Source: Ilex aquifolium
Lineage: Eukaryota > Streptophyta > Magnoliopsida > Aquifoliales > Aquifoliaceae
Assembly (NCBI GenBank): GCA_951799425.1
Contig: OX637394.1
Span: forward strand, 6,521,501 to 6,585,500
Direction of reading: 5' to 3'
DNA length: 64,000 nt
Position numbers and translations under genes: made by a program. A model generated the notes under the pieces. It saw only the letters and a list, made by a program, of their open reading frames with translations. It ran no database searches and was not told the DNA's origin. This document shows, one piece after another, positions 10,601 to 22,417 of the stretch. Position 1 is the first letter of the stretch. Every line of letters begins with the position of its first letter.

Positions 10601-13391
10601 AAGAGTAGAAAGTAAATAAGTGAAAAAAATGAGGAAAATGAGGTACCAGTACCACTTATGATGGAATGAACGTCATATTTTTGGTGAATTGTTATATACT
10701 GTATGCCTAATAACTGGAAGAAACCACAGGCTTATTTCATGAAAACATGTTATAATCCTCAAGAAAAAATGGTTCAAGTTTTTAAACATCTGGAAAATGA
10801 TTGTACCTTGTTTAGCATCTGGTTTTGATTACCCTGTGGTTTGATATTAGGTGAGAAACAGAAGAAGAATGTATTGGGGTTCCATCTTTTGTAGCTTATG
10901 TATTGTCTTAGGAAGAAACTACTTCTACCTAAACTCTTATGGCTTATGATTTGGAATATTAAAGTGATTACTGATTTGATTCATTTTATAGTATATAGAT
11001 GTCAACACAAGTTACTATTATGTAGTTTGTTTACGAAATTATATAATATTGAAATCTAATTGTACATGTCAGTTGTTTTTCGAATGAACCCACTGAACGA
11101 AAATTCTGGCTTTGACATTGGTTGTTAAGAATCATAAAAGGAAGGAAGGAAGAGGCATATTGGAGAGATGTTGTGGTTTTGGTTTTATTCTTTTCTTGTT
11201 ACTTCAATTATTTCATTTTCTCATGTGTTGTTTATCATTTCCGCCGTCAACGTGGTTCTAGTGACATGAAGAATGAACTAGTTCTTACTGATCCTCTTGA
11301 CTTCCTGTGCTGCACGTTTGAGAAAATTAGGATCACCCACCCTCTCAGTTGAGTTTCATTATTTCACTTGGAATATGCATTTACTGCAATTATCCAGGGA
11401 ACAGGAACAATGGGCTCAGTGTGATGATTGCTCGAAATGGCGAAGGTTGCCTGTTGATGTTCTTCTCCCTCCAAAGTGGACATGTTCTGCTAACATTTGG
11501 GACTCAAATAGGTATTTAGCATTTTATTTACTTACTTTTGACCGACTTTTTGGAGATGATAAGATTGTCAATTAATCTCCATTTTCTATATCGATGAGCT
11601 GTAAAATGTGCCTTAGGTAGGTTTATATCCATTTGGTATAATGAGATTATTATGTCAGAAAAGAAAAGAACAATATGGGAATATTCCTTACGCTATTTTC
11701 TTGTGATGTCTAGATGCTCATGTTCTGCTCCTGATGAGATAAGTCCAACGGAAGTAGAAAGTTTTTTCAGAGCTGGGAAGGGTATGAATCAAGTTTCTTC
11801 TTTTTTTTCCCTCCACATTATGATGAACACGTTTCTCTTTTTTTCCTGGGAAAAAATTTCTGTTTAAAACATGATTTTGATTTTTGAGGATTAGACAGTG
11901 GAGACAAGTCCAATGCTGGCGATTCCTTGTATCTCTCAAGAATGCCTGAGTGCGTCTATTAACGGATCTGAAAGCATGCTGGCTGCATTATTGATGCTTA
12001 ATGCATACCTACAATGTTAAATAGGATCAAGGACATCAGTTTTGTGAATAGGTGTTTAGGTGATAATTTGATTCCAGTTCTACACTACAGGACATCTGGT
12101 AAAATAGTTGGATTTGTCCAGTTATTTTCTTCCATATTTTCAGGGGAAATGAGTGTCTGCATCCTGTTGTTGTTCATTGACAATTCACTGACATTTAATT
12201 TTTCTTTTGTCAAATACATGTTGCACAAGCAAAAATTTGGAAAGAATTCCCTAATTTTATGTTGAAGAAGAATTATTTTCTTCTTTGTTTCTTGATGTGT
12301 TACATAAATGTTCTATCCTAGGTGTGTCTCACATATACTATATCCACACCCAATTTACATCCCATGAACAGAGCCCATGTGTCGTTTTAAACATATTCTT
12401 TGGGCATTTGTTTATGCATGTTTTAGAAAAGTGGTGAGACGATAATTTAAGTATGAGAATCTAATTAATTAGCTTTTTCATAGATGTATGATCCAGTTCC
12501 AAGGCGAGTTGACGTCAAAATCGCCTCAATTTTCAAAATGTCATAGCTGCATGTCAGACCAGTAGACCAGATATCAAAGTTGTCTCATCAGCACAAAAGT
12601 TGTTCATCTCTCGATTACACTCACCCATCGATAATAAGTGTATATAAAACTTGGTGGTAGTTCTCTAACTTCTCTATTTTTCCCCAGATTCTAAGAAGCG
12701 AAGAACCACAGGAAATAAGGTAGCCCAAGAATACGAGCCTTCTGGCTTAGACGCATTGGCCACTGCAGCAGTTCTTGGAGACAATGTTGGTGACCCCGGT
12801 GAGCATTCAGTTGGAGCCACTACCAAACATCCCCGGCATCGTCCTGGCTGCAGTTGCATCGTGTGCATTCAGCCCCCAAGCGGAAAGGGCAGGCACAATC
12901 CCACTTGTATATGCAACGTGTGCAAGACTGTGAAGCGCCGCTTTAAAACCCTCATGCTGCGCAAGAAGAAACGCCAATCGGAACGCGAAGCAGAAGTCGC
13001 CCAGGGAAAGGACCAGAATCACCCTAAGGACGAGTCAGAAACGGATGTTGCATCTGGACTTGCATTGCTGCATATGAATCATTCCGAAAATGAAAGAAGC
13101 CCGAGTGGAGTCCAAATGGAGGTTGCTGAAACCAGCAAGGGACAATTAGACTTGAATTCCCATCCCAACCGAGACGAAGACATGTTAGCAGAACCAACTG
13201 GACTTAGCATGACAAGCCTTGTTCATTCCCCGACCCATCAGTTGGAGATGTATTTGAAGCGGAATGGGCTTGGAAATTTCGTCTCCCATTTAGTCTCAAC
13301 AGCTGGTGGTGAGAGTGAAGGCCGCCCACCTGATGATGGCCGACGAGCAGCTGTTGCCAGCGAGCAGCAAGACAAGGGTGATGAAGGGTGA
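4688..13391 (+). CDS. VAL: B3 domain transcriptional repressor VAL (HSI2-like), 13 coding exons
   Basis: Coding exons inferred from GT/AG sites and phase: 4688-4800, 6128-6209, 6293-6409, 7251-7909, 8043-8139, 8219-8393, 9035-9108, 9215-9295, 9416-9640, 9780-9829, 11398-11511, 11714-11781, 12688-13391. They total 2559 nt (852 residues), normal for the family. The start is fixed by an in-frame TGA at 4676. In order the protein has: an N-terminal Cys-rich PHD-like zinc finger (about residues 6-105, CGSAYE and GWRKC motifs); a B3 DNA-binding domain (about 327-435, with [15 protein letters not shown]); a CW-type zinc finger (about 562-602, [12 protein letters not shown]); a Cys-rich [11 protein letters not shown] region (about 670-705); and an EAR motif LDLN near 772. 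VAL1/VAL2 of Arabidopsis bind RY elements in the nucleus and recruit PRC2 and histone deacetylases to silence the seed maturation programme and FLC. Nothing looks broken. Assignment to VAL1 or VAL2 is not made. Confidence 0.93.
9830..11397 (+). other. VAL intron 10, long intron with diverged tandem repeat and G tract
   Basis: Two diverged copies of an about 100-bp unit (about 10325-10400 and 10460-10560, sharing 'tgttgaaattttttgaaggt' and 'aacaactaagaga') surround an uninterrupted run of about 20 G at about 10400-10420. No exon is needed here: the frame continues cleanly from 9829 to 11398. Confidence 0.6.
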
Positions 13392-14340
13392 TCATCTGAG
13401 ACCAACTAAACTGTAAGAGTTTTGTCTTTTCTTCGTTTGATTACATGTGTATTCTTATTTTTTTGATGTGAGCATATCTATCTATAAACATACCACATGG
13501 TTGATGATTTACATCCTCACAGTAAGGGAGTGCACTCAGTTTCTGTCTGTAAAAATTTCAGCCACTATCCCTACTAGATTTCCATAACTTCGGGTACACC
13601 ATATACATTTTCCGAAATTTCTTCGACACTCTCGATTAGTGTTTTTCTCTTTACTCACGTGTTACCAGAAACGATTGTTTTATATATTTGACCAAGCAAT
13701 GTTTATATGTTTACATTATATTGGTTTTTTGTATGGTTGCATTATATACATGATGCACACATGCCAACTAGTAAGAAAGAGAGGGGCAGAGAGAAAAGAA
13801 AGGATCTTATTATTACTGAACAAGGGCCTATGTAATCTTTTATTCTTGTCAGTTATATTTGATGGGCATTAGAGTAGAGAGGTTTCTTCTTGAGAATTGT
13901 CAAAAGCTAGATTTCATCCAACTTTGGACATCATACAATGAGAGGTTTATACCAAATTTGGTGCCCCATTCAATGGGGATGTTGGATTGGGTGAACTGGT
14001 ACGGCACTAGCCCTCCCAATTCAACATCCAGCATTTTTCTAAATTTCATTTAGAACGACTGTTTTTAGATTTTAACCCGCAATCTCTCCGCTCAAAGCAT
14101 AGGCACGCCAGACCGGTTAAAAAATCCCACCCCATCATAAATAATTGAGTAAATTATATTAACATTCCCTGACATTTAATTTTATTATGTGAACACCCCT
14201 CACATTTCAAAAATTACACTGAAACCCCAGTAGTTAGACGTAGTTAACGGTTTTGATAAAAAAAACTATTTTTCCCCTCTTTAACACAAATTCAAATCCA
14301 AACCCCAAGCCTTATCCCTAACCCTAATCTTCGCTGTCAT
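13392..14340 (+). other. VAL 3' flank, probable 3' UTR then intergenic
   Basis: The first about 250 bp are probably 3' UTR. The counterpart in unit B lacks about 250 bp of this stretch (13650-13905). The region around 13952-13961 is the uninterrupted site where unit B carries MULE 2. Confidence 0.5.
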
Positions 14341-14355
14341 TTTTGCCCCCCAACG

Positions 14356-14358
<3 letters not shown>

Positions 14359-14442
<84 letters not shown>
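14359..14442. repeat. (CT)n then (AT)n microsatellite
   Basis: About 30 bp of CT dinucleotides run into about 50 bp of AT dinucleotides. Unit B has only a short CT run here (46668) followed by unrelated single-copy sequence, so the array grew or replaced sequence in unit A after the duplication. Confidence 0.9.
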
Positions 14443-14445
<3 letters not shown>

Positions 14446-15980
14446 TATGCCCAAATCGAAGAGGTTTCAGTGGAAGTTAAAGGCAAGATGAACATTGAAG
14501 AGGGTATGGAGGAAAATGTCGTGGTGATGCCGTTTCTGGAGCCAGAGGTGGAGACAAAAACAGAGGTAGAGAATAGTTTATCCTTCAAGTCTGTGAAGAT
14601 GGTGACGGATGGGGGTTTATGCACAGTGGTGTCAGTGCAGCGGTGGTGGCGTGCATTGCAGTGGGTGGCGGAGGCTTGCGTTTCAATGGGTTCATTGTAG
14701 TGGTGGCAACATGTGTTGTAGTGGGCTTGTTGCAGTGGTGGCGTGCAGTGTAGTGGTGGTGTTTTGCAGTGCAGTGGTAGTGGTGGCAATGTTATGGAAG
14801 GGGAATATATAGCCGAAGGAAGGAGATTTTGACCAATTTTGAATGGTAGAACCGCTGGTGAAGGCCTGCGGGAGGATGATGGCTAGTGGTGAAAATTAAA
14901 TTATTAATTTGATAGATTATAGGTTTTGGGGTGTTTGACTAATTCTGACTAATTTTTTTTTTTTTGTAAATTCATTAGTAATTACTTGAAATTGAATAAG
15001 TAGTTGATTAAGTAATTAATGACTTGAGTGGATAATTTTTTTTGGCCAACTTGAGTGGATAATGACATTGATAAATTGTAGATGAAGTATTCCAGAAAAA
15101 GGGGTTTGGTGGTGTTTGACTAATTTTGATCATTTTTTTTTTTGTAAATCTATTAGTAATTAATTGAAATTGAATAATTAGTTGATAAATAATTAATGAC
15201 TTGAGTGGTTAATGACATTGGTAATCTATAGATTATTTGGAATTAAATAATAATTAAATTTTAATTAGCAACTTATTGAATTTGATGATTTGTAGATTAT
15301 TAGAAATCAAATAATAAAATTTTAAGAATTTCAAAATCATAATTCGCATAATTCTAACTAATTATTTAAATATAGTAAGGTGAGAAGGTATTCTTGCCTT
15401 TTCACCTTTAGTTAGCGGATTAAATGTCGAGGGTCTCAATATAATTTTTAAAACGTGATGGGGTGTTTGTGTAATAAAATTAAATGTAAGAAAATGTGAT
15501 AGTAACTTGTCTTAAATAATTTTGAGCTGCAGTTGGACTACGGGGCAGGTGTCTTACCTGTACGTGGCCAGACAGTTTTATAGTGCAAACTTGGGCCCGA
15601 CTGACCTGGACCTTTTGGCCCATGGACAACCCTAGCCTGAGAGTTAAACAGAGATAACTTACCACGAGCATGGCCTTTCTATGTTGTTTGGTGAGATGAT
15701 GGATACCTGTTGTTGGCTCCTTGGCTAAGCCTAGCATAACATAAATGAAGTCTTGATAATCCAGGTTAACGGTCAGCCTAATATTCACCGTCTTACTGTT
15801 GAATTTTAAAATCGTAGCTTTGAACCTCGTCGTCCTCCTCCCTATAATAATGTCTAAGAAAAAAAAAAAGTCTTGATGATTGGTGTTTGCTTAGCTGGAT
15901 CAAAGTGTTCATCAAGTAGGTGGGTTGCTGTGAATGAAGTATTTAGAGGGTCTCCAAAAGTGCTATCTATTTAATCTTTA
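14443..15980. other. Noncoding stretch of unit A paralogous to 46710-48335
   Basis: Contains a TGG/GTG-rich segment (14590-14790) that gives spurious ORFs on both strands, then AT-rich sequence with an internal near-repeat ('gtgtttgactaatt' at 14932 and 15113). The ORFs are not conserved in length between the two units, which argues against coding. Confidence 0.6.
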
Positions 15981-15983
15981 TGG

Positions 15984-16166
15984 GTGGTCCAGTAGTTGGG
16001 TCTGTCTTTTGGTAACTTAGAGGTCTCAGGTTCAATCCCTTTTCACACTCCATAAGGGCTGGCCACCCTTACCCCTTTGGAGATATGCTTTAGACCAACT
16101 CAAGATACGGTGGTCAATCGCTGAGGTCGAGGGAGTAGTCGGCGCAAGCCTGAACAACCTGTAACA
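15984..16166 (+). mobile_element. tRNA-derived SINE-like element, copy in unit A
   Basis: The 5' part has a Pol III-like A box (TGGTCCAGTAGTTGG, 15985-15999) and a clear B box (GGTTCAATCCC, 16029-16039) about 30 bp apart, as in tRNA-derived SINEs. The body then reads 'ttggagatatgctttagacc' to 'caacctgtaaca'. Related copies lie at 27204-27390 and, interrupted by copia, at 48335-48343 plus 55098-55207. Confidence 0.65.
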
Positions 16167-16568
16167 GACCATCCATATCGAGACTAGAGTATTTATGAGT
16201 ACGTCTCAATTTACAGTTTGTCTTTATTATCACTTGAGCTACTCTTAAAATTGTAATATTAATATTTTATAAATGAAATATGTAAATAAAATTAAAAAGA
16301 GATTTAAGTGTAGTAATTTAAAAAGAGATAAAAGGTATTATAGACATTTTTAAAGTGGACTCCAAACGCCTTGTTTCTCTTTGATTATCATTAGTTGCTT
16401 GCATTGGCAAAATGAGCAAACCATTCTTCTTCTTAGAGCAACTCCAACCGGCTCAACAAAGGGTATTTTTTAGCTATTTTGCTGAGCTAATCCAAAAAAT
16501 TTGGCTCCAACCAGCTTAACAAATCACTTGTTAATCTGCCTCCCCCCATTCTCACTCATCAGTTCTGG

Positions 16569-18538
16569 CTAGCAAGCAAGGACGGAGCCAGGATTTTTTT
16601 TTATCCCGGGCTAAGCTAAACATTCATACGACTAACAAAATATAAATGTAAACTCATAAACATATATTCAATAATACAAATGTAAACTCATAAATATTTA
16701 CTAATGAAATTGGACTCTTCGATCCTTCCTAGAACAAAAGACATATATTATTGAATCTGTATCGATTGCTTCCGTTATTTCTCTTTCAATGTAGACAACT
16801 AACGAATCAGTCAAATACTCATCTTTCATCGTGTTACGAAGAGTACTTTTGACATGTTTCATGGCTGAAAATGATCTTTCTGAAGCTGTCGTAGAAACGG
16901 GAAGAGTTAAAATAAGACTAATCAACCTATCAATCAAATTGTAGGACTCTGTTTTATTTGTTTCTACTAAACCACGACATAATTCTGAAATTGTAGACAT
17001 ACATTGAAACCTCTCATGGCGAACCACATCAAATTGATAATGATCCAGTTGACATTTCAAATGATGCATGTTTTGTCTATCAAAATCAGCTGCATAAAAC
17101 TTCTCAGCAAATAAACAAATGCGATCAGGATTGAAAGATTTAAAGTTGTTACGAGAATCTAAAGCAGAGCAACAGAGACTGCATGACCAATCAATCACAG
17201 AAGTTGGGTAGAATACAATTAGTATATCTTGTACATCTGCGACATAGATGGAGATCATATGGACATATCATCAATGCAAACAAAGCACAAAAATTTCTTT
17301 AGGACTGATCACAACTCTCCACATACTCAACCACCTGAGTATCATGAATTTCTTGTGCTAAGGTGAAAGTTGGCCTCTAAAAGAAAAGGTCTAAACACAA
17401 TGATTGTTTTTAGAGGCAGAACCATGAACCAAAGATTTTGAGTTACTAGGCATTTTGCAACAGATATACTCAGCTGTTAGTTCGCCTCCTCTGGGATTAT
17501 CCGTAGAAGTCCTTTTTAAAAAATAAATCAGATGGGGCAAAGTTGATATAAAAAAAAATCTCGCAGAGTACATCAAGGGAAAAAAGCAATTAATAGACAC
17601 ACAAGTTCCAACTAGATCCCATCCAAATCAAGCTTCAGTACTGTTTAAACAAACCAAATTAAAATTCAATGAGATTGAGTAAGATAGATATACAAAACTT
17701 GAGTTCAATCCCAAGCTAGTACAATCCATTAACAAAACTTGAGATCAATCCCAAGCTGGTACAATACTTTGAGCAAATTAAAAAATTTTATGAACAGGAA
17801 GTTTGTGACTACAATACCCACACAGGCAAACCTGCAATCACTCACACAAGTTTGTAGCTTGGTTGCCGTGGACACTGCAAGATCAGACATAAGTTCATTT
17901 GGTAATTGCTTTGGCCTTGTCATTGGAATGCGGGTTTGGGTCCGGACTCTTCAGCCGATTATCAGATATAGGAGGCTTGGATTGGGGGGTTGAGGTTTCA
18001 AGTGGAGTACCAAGGTTTTTTCGAGGTAAATAGGTAATGATTTAGGGACTGTCCGAAGATGAGCTGAACAATTAGGGATTCGTACAAGTATTTGAGGTTT
18101 ATGAAACAGGTAGGTTGAAGCGCATAAACAACTATAGTTATGGCTATGCTGTGGAGTGTGGATACAGAGGAGGTGACTGTGAGAGAGGCCAGTCGCCATG
18201 GCTGAATTCTGGAGGAAAAGAGAAAGGAGAAGTGACAACCTGAGAGAGAAGTGACTGGCCGCTTGTGAGAGTAGATATTGCCGACATGTATTCGGCATGA
18301 TTTTGGGGGAAGTGACTGACTGAGGGAGACCGTCTGTGAGAGAGAGAAGAAACTGAGAGAGACCGACTGAGAGAAGAGCTTTGCAGGTGCCAGGTGGGCT
18401 GAGTTGGCTTAGGTGGGATGGGTTGGCTTAGTTGGGTTGAGTTGGGGGGTGGGCTGGTACTGGTAAATTTTTTTTTTTTTTTTTACTCTAGGCTACAGCC
18501 CACCTAAGCCCACCAGTAAATCCGTCCTTGCTAGCAAG
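16569..18538 (-). mobile_element. hAT transposon nested in the Harbinger-like element
   Basis: The ends are CAAGGACGGA (16577) and TCCGTCCTTG (ending 18530), with a perfect 8-bp target duplication CTAGCAAG at 16569-16576 and 18531-18538. The ends belong to the common plant 'GGACGGAGCCAGGATT' type associated with DUF4371/hAT-C transposases. The 1954-bp body keeps only a C-terminal transposase remnant. Insertion is younger than that of the surrounding element. Confidence 0.9.
16701..17258 (-). pseudogene. hAT transposase remnant, C-terminal dimerisation domain
   Basis: A 185-codon frame on the minus strand includes a histidine/arginine-rich middle and the hAT-C dimerisation signature LPVSTTASERSFSAM followed by LRNTM and L-x-D. 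This is the C-terminal part of a TTF-finger/DUF4371/hAT-C transposase. The N-terminal zinc finger and the DDE catalytic region are absent, so it is a remnant. Confidence 0.85.
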
Positions 18539-19544
18539 ACTCTCTCTCATCAAAGCTCTCTCCCCCCAATTTTGGGTTGTTCTTCGTGCTCCAATCTGCA
18601 TCTCCGTTTCCCATTTTGTCTCTGCTAAGTCGTCGCCCCGTTTGGACTCTTTGAGCTCAAACCACCTCCCTCATCCCAACATATTCATTCACCTTTCAGC
18701 TCTCACGTTCTCTTTCCTCCCCGATCAGGCATCCCCACGTCCCATTGGTTCCCCAGGTTCTCTCTCTCTCGCTCTCCGCGTGTGTGTATAACAAGATGCT
18801 TAAAACTTGATGTGATATTATTGAATTTGTTGTTTTTTGTTTATTGTTATAATGTTGCTGTTATATGATTGTATTAAGAAAACCCACTTGGATTTGTGTC
18901 TTAGTGTATGTGATGGAAATATGCAGAGAAAAAAAAGTTTAGAAAAACCAGAGAAGATGGGGTTTTGAGAAGTGGGTTGGTTCTGAAATAACTTAAGAAC
19001 ACTAATGCTAACCCATTCTTGGGGATGACTGAAAATGAATTGGGTATTTGATGACAGAACCATTCATGCTTTTCTAATTTTGATCGCAAGTATTTGAAAT
19101 CGGATGTTGATTCGGGTTCAATTTTTTCAGATAATTGTGTTACTCGTAGTTTGAGGTTGTGCTTTCATTGGTTTCCATGGGTTTAACTTTGCTAGTGATG
19201 TTCAAATGTATATTATTGTTGTTTTTGTGAATTTACGGAATAAAATCATTCAATAATATGATTCTTGTTTTTGCTGAATTATATTATTGAAAGTTAGTTA
19301 AAGTTAGTTGAAGTAGTTAGCTAAAATAAAGAGCGTGATTGGAGTGAATTTTAAAAAGTAGCTAGTTAAAGTATATAATTTAATATTTAAATATATTTTG
19401 GGTAGCTATTTTGTTGAGTGTGGTTGAAAGTGCTCTTATTCTGACGTGTTACTGCATCTCTCTATATCTCACTATCTACCTAACTAACTATATATTTATA
19501 AGAAAATATTATTTATACCTAATTTAATAATTTTATTTAGTGAC

Positions 19545-19785
19545 ACGATGGATAGCTGATGTGGAAGGCTGATTAGACTTCACGTCAGCCACCATGTCAT
19601 TTGATCACTCTTTTTGGTCTCTAATTTTGGTCCAAGAATGCTACACTGACTAAAATTAGGGACTTAAAAGAGTAACCAAATGACATGGCGGTTGACGTGG
19701 AGCCTAATTAGCCTTCCACGTCAGCCGCTATATCATTTGGTCACTCTTTTTGGTCCCTAATTTTGGTCAGTGTAGCATTATTGAA
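19545..19785. repeat. Small foldback element downstream of CYP79 copy 1
   Basis: The segment 'cacgtcagccaccatgtcat' with 'tggtctctaattttggtc' is repeated as its reverse complement at about 19655-19715 and again in direct orientation at 19720-19775. The piece is absent from the matching position in unit B (about 55580), where 'ttagtgacac' continues directly into shared sequence. A hairpin-forming MITE is the likely explanation. Confidence 0.65.
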
Positions 19786-20026
19786 CCAAATAATATCACT
19801 AAAAAAACTCATATTTATAACATGCATAGATCAAACTCTCGTACTAAAAATTAATTTTATTTAATTATTTTTGTAATCAACGAGTACAAATACATCGGAC
19901 TGAAAGTTACAACTACAAATCAGATTCAGTATGGAACTGAAATAATTTTTAGTGTATACCATAGCCTTATTCATTTACGTAGATAACTCTACGTACTATT
20001 ACATACTTATTTGAATATAAGAAGAT

Positions 20027-22377
20027 TCAAGCTGCTAGATACAAATTTCCAGCCAAGCGTGGCTGTGCTAGAGCTAGCAATGGGTGAGCTAGAGAGAGAT
20101 CAGTCTGTGCCTCTCTGAGGTCAATACTAGACACAGAGGGTGGCAACTTCCAAGTGAACCCTTGAAGAAGCCTAGCCAAAAGCATGGCAGTCATGGTAGA
20201 ACCCAATGTCACCCCCGCACACCCACGCCTTCCTGTGCTAAACGAAAACATCTTCAGCTCCGGGTCAGAAAGCCCCACCTCGGAGCCACCGTCCATCAGG
20301 TGGCGCTCCGGCTTGAACTTGAGTGGCTCCTCCCAAACTCTCGGGTTGCGGCCGAGTCCCGGCCGGCTCAGCAGCACGTGACTACCCTTAGGGATGAAGT
20401 AACCGGCGACGGTGGTGTCTGCGACGGACACGTGTGGAACATTGAAGGGTGCTAAGGGGTGAAGCCGAAAGGCTTCTCTGGCGCATGCTTTCACGTAATT
20501 GAGGTGTGGCAAATCGGACTCTTGGACTAGTCTCTCTTTTCCAACCACTCTGTCTAGTTCTTCTATGGCTTTTTCGAAGGTCTGGGGCTGATTTATCATC
20601 TCTGCAAGTACCCATTCGACGGCATTTGATGGATTGTCCACTGTTGCTAACATTAGTTCCTGTGCACCAATGCAAAAGCGGCATAACAGGGCTCTTAAAG
20701 TATTAGATCAATGCTAGATTGAAAATAAAAGGGGAAATTGGAAGGGGTACACCAAATTAGACTTAATTGTAAAAAAATATACAGAAAAAAATGTTGGGTA
20801 ATTAAGTCTTTAATTTTGATACTTATTTGTATCTAAGTACATTATTTGAATTTTTTTGATTTTTTTGTGACATTTTTGTCCTCCATTGATCCATGTATAT
20901 TTTCTTTGGAAAGTGGTGCATTAAACATCTCCTAATTTTATGGGAAAGTAGTGCATTAAATTCGTGTATATACTTGTTTGAATATATATACAAATTCAAA
21001 CAAGTACACACACACACACACACATATATATATGTATATATATACACGAATTTTTATATATATATACACATATATATAATTTATATATATATATATAAAT
21101 TCGTATATATATATACTTGTTTGAATTTATATATATATATATGAGAACTTTAATATTCTATATTTGTATATCCTCTCTTGATTCATGCAAATTTTTTTTG
21201 GAGCTTTAATATTCTATATTTGTATGTCCTCCCTTGATTCATGCGAATTTTTTTTGGAAAGTGATTTTGTTTTCAAATTATATTTAATACACCTTTATTC
21301 ATGTGTTTTTTTTTTTTGGAAAGTTATTTTATTTTCAAATTAATTTAATATCCGAAATAGTATAATAGTGTAACAATAAAAGTGTAACAGTGTAACAATA
21401 ATAGTGTAACAGTTATTGTTATACTATTACACTTTTATTGTTACACTTTGTGCATGTGGTAATAAATTCTAAACGGAGATGGACTGTTTTGAATGAAATT
21501 ATGTGAAAATATATGTTTAACAAAATGTAATAGTACAATATTTTGTGTATATAGCTTGTTACACTGTTACACTTTTATTGTTACACTGTTATTTTTACAC
21601 TATTACACTATTTCAGATATTAAATTAATTTGAAAATAAAATCACTTTCCAAAAAAAAAAAAACAAATGAATCAAGGTGCATTAAATATAATTTGAAAAC
21701 AAAATCATTTTCCAAAAAAAATTCGCATGAATCAAGGGAGGACATACAAATATAGAATATTAAAGTTCCAAAAAAAATTCACATGAATCAAGGGAGGATA
21801 TACAAATATAGAATATTAAAGTTCTCATATATATATATACATACGAATTTATATATGTATATATATACATATATGTGTACGAATATATATATACTTGTTT
21901 GAATTTATATATATATATATATATATGAATCAATGTGCATTAAAGATAAGAGATTTTGAATTGTTAATACACATGAATCAAGGTGCATTAAAGATAAGAG
22001 ATTTTGAATTAAATGACCCTAAAGGGGGTATTTAGGTCTTTGTATCCATGTATTGTACTTTTTTCCAAGACATTTTTTAATGTGCATTTTTTGTCAAATA
22101 ACTCTAATTAGGTGTACCAGCTTCCAAAATCCCCAAAATAAAAAATATGAATCAAACGATGTAACACCATAATAATGATATTTTTTCTTGTCTCACTTTT
22201 ATTTATTAGGACCGCTTGAATTTGAATATTTAAAGTTTAGCCAGTAAAGAGGGCATGTTACCTCATCCCCAGTATCACCCCCATTAACTGGTGCTGAAAG
22301 AATATGCAATATTAAGTGCTCATAGTTAATTTCCAATGCCATGTTTAACATTACTACTCTCATGTGTGTTTGTGTTT

Positions 22378-22417
<40 letters not shown>

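Larger units (their letters stand above)
16433..19438. mobile_element. Harbinger-like DNA transposon, non-autonomous, with nested hAT
   Basis: The termini are imperfect inverted repeats: left GAGCAACTCCAACCGGCTC, right (reverse complement) GAGCACTTTCAACCACACTC. They are flanked by TTA at 16433-16435 and 19436-19438, the target duplication of the PIF/Harbinger superfamily. Unit B is uninterrupted here (near 55470). Without the nested hAT the element is about 1.04 kb and shows no transposase, so it needs a helper element. The superfamily call rests on the TSD and the CTCCAAC-type end. Confidence 0.75.

Noticed and set aside
11880..11950. Possible extra VAL exon after 'gaggattag'
   Set aside because: Exon 12 joins exon 13 in phase without it, and family proteins have no residues to place there.
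14445..14812. ORFs in a TGG/GTG-rich stretch, with a counterpart at 46744-47103
   Set aside because: Length and frame are not kept between the two duplicated copies, and composition alone explains the open frames.
15480..15788. 102-codon minus-strand ORF, similar ORF at 47897-48214
   Set aside because: Similarity simply reflects the duplication. Frames differ at the ends and no domain is recognisable.
20162..20706. Plus-strand ORFs opposite CYP79 exon 2 (also 55987-56355)
   Set aside because: Antisense shadows of a GC-richer coding exon.
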